A DNA stretch of 64,000 bases. Origin: JBFGFX01 sp965232455 (GTDB lineage Bacteria > Pseudomonadota > Gammaproteobacteria > Steroidobacterales > Woeseiaceae). This document shows positions 61,177 through 64,000 of the stretch, piece by piece (position 1 is the first letter of the stretch; each line of letters begins with the position of its first letter). Location: the NCBI GenBank assembly GCA_965232455.1, contig OZ246981.1:496001-560000 (forward strand), given 5' to 3'. The notes beneath the pieces are model-generated. The model searched no databases and had not been told where the DNA came from. It saw only the letters and a list, made by a program, of their open reading frames with translations. The position numbers and the translations under genes were made by a program.

Positions 61177-61803
61177 ATGAAAAGTGCGGGCGGCCGACTG
61201 CATTGGGCCACACTCCTCATTCCGGTTCTTTTTTCCATAACCGGCGCCACGAACGCAGAGACACCGGCTCTGCACCCCCTTCAGATACACATGCAGCAAT
61301 GGCTAAGAGGAAGCGGGCAGTGGCGCAGTCCGAACCCCAACTACGACGGCAGTCACTCCGACGGTTCCACGGGCGCCGGTTTCTCGGAATACGGGATCAA
61401 TTGGAGGTGGTACCCCGCGCGGAAATACATGGCCGGGGAAATCACGGGAGTGGCGCCTGACGGCGCTCAGACGCGGTTCTGGTCCATGTATGCGTTTTAC
61501 AATCCGGTCACGCAGCGGGTCTCGTTTCAGCAAATCGGCCGAGACGGAACGTTCGTGACGGCGGACGACGCGGTGCGTACCGAACCGCTCGAGTACGGTG
61601 AGACCGAGCGGTTGGAAACGACCGAGTACTCCGCGACTGGTGAAATCAAACTGACGCGCCATGACAACGTGTTTCGAGAAGACGGCACACACACCTCCAG
61701 CGTGTACGAGCGGGACGAATCGGGGGTTTGGGCGCTTACCGCACAATGGAAATGGACTCTCGTCGAAACCGACGAAGGGGATGTTCTAGAACCGGGCTCG
61801 TGA
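61177..61803 (+). CDS. Exported protein of unknown function
   Basis: 208 residues from the ATG at 61177, with AAAGG 8 bases upstream. A signal peptide (ATLLIPVLFSITGATNAE) is followed by a mixed alpha/beta domain with many aromatic residues (QQWLRGSGQWRSPNPNYDG, FSEYGINWRWYPARKYM, TRFWSMYAFYNPVTQRVSFQ, ALTAQWKWTLVETDE). The pattern looks like a lipocalin/NTF2-size ligand fold of the kind that evaluates substrate or product lipids. No family is assigned. It stands alone. Confidence 0.75.
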   Translation: MKSAGGRLHWATLLIPVLFSITGATNAETPALHPLQIHMQQWLRGSGQWRSPNPNYDGSHSDGSTGAGFSEYGINWRWYPARKYMAGEITGVAPDGAQTRFWSMYAFYNPVTQRVSFQQIGRDGTFVTADDAVRTEPLEYGETERLETTEYSATGEIKLTRHDNVFREDGTHTSSVYERDESGVWALTAQWKWTLVETDEGDVLEPGS

Positions 61804-61889
61804 CCGGCGGCCGAAACGCGTTGGTATCGTGCCGGTGCGACCGAGATCGCACCGGCACTCGTAAGAACGCCGTTGGAGCATTAGAACTA

Positions 61890-62609
61890 CTAGCGCGTAC
61901 CTCGCACGCGGGTCTCCACGACCGCCTGCAACATGTCGCCGTTGCGGAACAGATAGGCGCTGGAGTGACGTTGTTTCCTCGGTGGATCGCCGAACGCAAA
62001 AACCGCATCTTCACCCGATTCGCCCGGCGCGAAAACGGAAAACTGCACGTCGGCGCAAATGTTGTCACCCGAGAAGTAAAGCAGATTGGGATCGGAACAG
62101 TACGGTTCCAGGAAGTTGGTGATTTGTGTGATCAGGCCGCCGCGGACTCTGCGGCCGTGATCCCGGACCACCAGGTGAACCTCGGCGTCAACGTTCTCGA
62201 ACGCCCGACCGAGCCCCAGCGGATCGACGCTGTTCGGGCCGGACAGGTCCAGTCCGCCGCCCGCTTCGCTGCGGTAGATCGAAGCGGTCAGGCGCACTCC
62301 GCCCCAGCGGTTGGTTTTCGCGCCGGTAGCGTAGATCACCGCCACACCCGAACTCAGGTTGGGCGCGATCAGCGACGGGTCCGGCGAGCCGTTGGCGACG
62401 GATTCGAGATAGGCGGCGCCGAATATGTCCACCGCGCCGCATTGCTCTGCGGCTCCGGGATTGGCGATGCAGGCGTCGGGGTTGTTGAAGATCACCCACC
62501 AAAGCGTAACGGCGCGGGGGCCGAACCGGTTGCCGTGGGCGTTGGCATCGGCGCTCGTCAAGGCGGCCGCCAACGCCGAAATAAAAAATATCAGAAACAG
62601 TTTTCGCAT
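61890..62609 (-). CDS. Exported protein of unknown function with paired cysteines
   Basis: 239 residues. A signal peptide (FLIFFISALAAALTSADANA) precedes a secreted domain beginning HGNRFGPRAVTLWWVIFNNP, with cysteines in DACIANPGAAEQCGAVDIFG and YCSDPNLLYFSGDNICADVQ that could form two disulfides. A conserved-looking stretch is GVAVIYATGAKTNRWGGVRL. No catalytic motif seen. It is not followed by a related gene on its strand. Function unknown. Confidence 0.75.
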   Translation of the reverse strand: MRKLFLIFFISALAAALTSADANAHGNRFGPRAVTLWWVIFNNPDACIANPGAAEQCGAVDIFGAAYLESVANGSPDPSLIAPNLSSGVAVIYATGAKTNRWGGVRLTASIYRSEAGGGLDLSGPNSVDPLGLGRAFENVDAEVHLVVRDHGRRVRGGLITQITNFLEPYCSDPNLLYFSGDNICADVQFSVFAPGESGEDAVFAFGDPPRKQRHSSAYLFRNGDMLQAVVETRVRGTR

Positions 62610-62641
62610 TTTGAAATATCTCCCAATGAATTAGTTGTGCT

Positions 62642-63592
62642 TTACATCAGCGGCGCCAGCGCGGTGGTGATCCGCTCCGCCTGCCGTTCGGTGATTAGGC
62701 TGGTGAGAATGCCGAGAAAGCGGCCGTCCTGGATTCCAGAACCGATGTACTGCCAGCGGTAAGCTTTCAGAATTCCCGCTCTGACAGCCCGCCGTTCGTC
62801 GTCGTTGAAGACACGTTCGCTGGCGGTCGAGAAGTAGTCGGCGTCGGCTTCCGCCTGGGCCTGCAGGATGCCGTCGACGGCGAGCACGAGATCGATCAGG
62901 TCGGTAACCGCCCGGTCACGTTCGTGGTCGCTTAGCTTGGCGTCTTCGCGAGCCCACTCGAGTTCGTCCATGACCGCGTGCTGGCATTCCTCTTTCCAGT
63001 GAAATAGAAAAACGTCTTTCCACAGTTTCGAGAGGTTTTGTTCGTTCTCGATGCTTTTCTTGTAGTGGACCTGCGTAAAAATTTCGACGTGACAGGTCAA
63101 CGCGAGCACCGACCAGGTCGACTTGCTCAGCACCGCCTGCGCGATCGCGTTCGGATCCGAGACGTCCCTGTATCCGTCCGGCATCTCGTCTGCAGCCAAC
63201 TTCTCGATTCTGCGGAAGAGTTCCTGATGCTTCAGTTCCTCGTCGCTGAATCGGATCAGGGCCTCGAGCGCTACCTGGTCGCCGAGCCAGTGGTCCCGGC
63301 TGACTTCCAACACTTTCGCGTTGATGAAACGCTCGACGAGCCCGAAGATATTCGCATAGGTTCGTCCCTGAATCTGGCTGAGGAAACGCTTGTCGCGATC
63401 GTCGAGGAACTCGACTTCGTTGACGAGCGAGAGCCCGTCCGGCAGAAACTTTTGTGAGGCGTCGAGCGTGCGCCCACGGATGACGTCCTCGTCGATGTCC
63501 CAGCGAACGCGCCTGGACATATCGATGCAGCGCGCGTATCTCTCTGTCTGCATGCTGTATTGAGCCGATTGTGGTGTTGCCGCCATCTCCAT
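62642..63592 (-). CDS. Ferritin-like di-iron protein
   Basis: 316 residues from the first ATG. The second ATG, six bases later, is better spaced from GGGAG. The protein is almost all helix. It carries the metal-binding pair RFSDEELKHQELFRR (E-x-x-H) and HWKEECQHAVMDELEW (E-x-x-H), with further acidic residues on the other helices (VLALTCHVEIFTQVHY). This is the signature of ferritin-like di-iron oxygenases such as AurF-type N-oxygenases. The substrate is unknown. It is transcribed away from the alpha/beta hydrolase gene at the window edge. Confidence 0.8.
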   Translation of the reverse strand: MEMAATPQSAQYSMQTERYARCIDMSRRVRWDIDEDVIRGRTLDASQKFLPDGLSLVNEVEFLDDRDKRFLSQIQGRTYANIFGLVERFINAKVLEVSRDHWLGDQVALEALIRFSDEELKHQELFRRIEKLAADEMPDGYRDVSDPNAIAQAVLSKSTWSVLALTCHVEIFTQVHYKKSIENEQNLSKLWKDVFLFHWKEECQHAVMDELEWAREDAKLSDHERDRAVTDLIDLVLAVDGILQAQAEADADYFSTASERVFNDDERRAVRAGILKAYRWQYIGSGIQDGRFLGILTSLITERQAERITTALAPLM

Positions 63593-63759
63593 ACTCCCGG
63601 TGTTTTGGTGTCGAAACGATGTTGGGCGAAGTATGGGTCCACGCCTATAGGGCGTATGTCCCGTATTTCGGGGATTGAGCCCTTATCACGGGTGAGCTTT
63701 GTCCCGTTGAGCGGTAGACTCAGCGAAAGAGCAGGGAAACACCGAAATCGGAGTCCACG

Positions 63760-64000
63760 ATGCAGCAAACAATTCGGTTTACGCGGTCTAGCGACGGCGT
63801 GAACCTGGCTTGGGCTGATGCGGGCGAGGGGCCGACTCTGCTCAAAGCGGCGAACTGGCTGACACACCTGGAGTACGATTGGGACAGCCCGGTGTGGCGG
63901 CATTGGGTCCACTTTCTGGCCGAACATTTTCGCTCCATCCGCTACGACGAACGTGGCAACGGTATGAGCGACTGGACGTTGGGCGACGCCGACTACACGC
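63760..64000 (+). CDS. Alpha/beta-hydrolase family protein, N-terminal part (runs off the window)
   Basis: The ATG at 63760 has GGAG 7 bases upstream, and 80 codons are present before the window ends. The visible part starts QQTIRFTRSSDGVNLAWADA and continues with GPTLLKAANWLTHLEYDWDS and SIRYDERGNGMSDWT. The last is the alpha/beta-hydrolase motif before the nucleophile elbow (D-x-R-G-x-G-x-S). In this subfamily the hydrolase domain is often joined to a C-terminal regulator or cyclase domain, which is outside the window. It is divergent from the ferritin-like gene. Confidence 0.85.
   Translation, partial: MQQTIRFTRSSDGVNLAWADAGEGPTLLKAANWLTHLEYDWDSPVWRHWVHFLAEHFRSIRYDERGNGMSDWTLGDADYT

Noticed and set aside
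1..64000. Search for tRNA, rRNA, CRISPR arrays, restriction-modification or toxin-antitoxin genes
   Set aside because: None was visible by reading: no cloverleaf T-loop sequences in context, no regularly spaced repeats, and no methylase or nuclease pair. A covariance-model scan could still find a small RNA that I missed.

Overview
This is a GC-rich bacterial chromosome segment, most likely from a gammaproteobacterium in the broad Xanthomonadales/Steroidobacterales/Woeseiales neighbourhood. That placement is an inference from gene content: several TonB-dependent receptors, an AmpG/AmiD peptidoglycan-recycling pair, a DUF6491-type lipoprotein, PCu(A)C and SCO copper chaperones, three ECF sigma factors, a bactofilin pair and a perfect sigma-54 promoter. 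Genes are tightly packed, often with ATGA stop/start overlaps. I recognised no rRNA, tRNA, CRISPR array, prophage or plasmid functions. Both ends cut through genes: a TonB-dependent receptor on the left and an alpha/beta hydrolase on the right.

Layout. 0-4.5 kb: end of a TonB-dependent receptor, then a leftward operon of ECF sigma factor, anti-sigma factor and two periplasmic HEAT-repeat proteins. 4.5-9.2 kb: a leftward five-gene operon with a membrane-anchored periplasmic protein, a FixH/YtkA-like protein, a di-heme c-type peroxidase, a YdeI/DUF1801 protein and an acyl-CoA synthetase. 9.3-14 kb: ROK sugar kinase, two bactofilins, then ampG-amiD. 14-31.7 kb: a large secreted nuclease, a vWA lipoprotein with its membrane partner, a ZIP-like transporter, a tricorn-like protease followed by a BNR-propeller protein, small envelope proteins, a glycerophosphodiesterase and two different iron/2-oxoglutarate oxygenases. 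31.7-36 kb: a GtrA/GtrB/GT39 lipid-linked glycosyl-transfer operon ending in a BNR protein.

36.3-41.4 kb: a second ECF locus (sigma, FecR, STN-containing TonB receptor, outer-membrane barrel). 41.6-46 kb: class C serine hydrolase, DUF2946 and a probable copper TonB receptor, and an acetyltransferase. 46.3-49.3 kb: a third ECF locus, in which the anti-sigma factor is fused to a HEAT-like periplasmic domain and is followed by two DUF4097 proteins. 49.5-51.8 kb: PCu(A)C, SCO and NHL-propeller genes. 51.9-56.6 kb: an isolated ligC homologue, a sigma-54-driven EF-hand protein, a VOC protein, an AAC(3)-I-like acetyltransferase, a secreted Cys-containing protein and a REP-associated tyrosine transposase. 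56.7-64 kb: a large unknown secreted protein, an amidohydrolase, a divergent CPBP protease/TetR pair sharing a striking double palindrome, two unknown exported proteins, a ferritin-like protein and the start of an alpha/beta hydrolase.

Two themes connect the genes. The first is envelope sensing through ECF sigma factors. In the locus at 3-4.5 kb the HEAT protein is a separate periplasmic protein, and in the locus at 46-49 kb it is fused to the anti-sigma factor. This suggests an anti-sigma/HEAT envelope-sensing module, and it is my best candidate for an undescribed system. The second is copper and redox handling (DUF2946, TonB receptor, PCu(A)C, SCO, YtkA-like protein, di-heme peroxidase).
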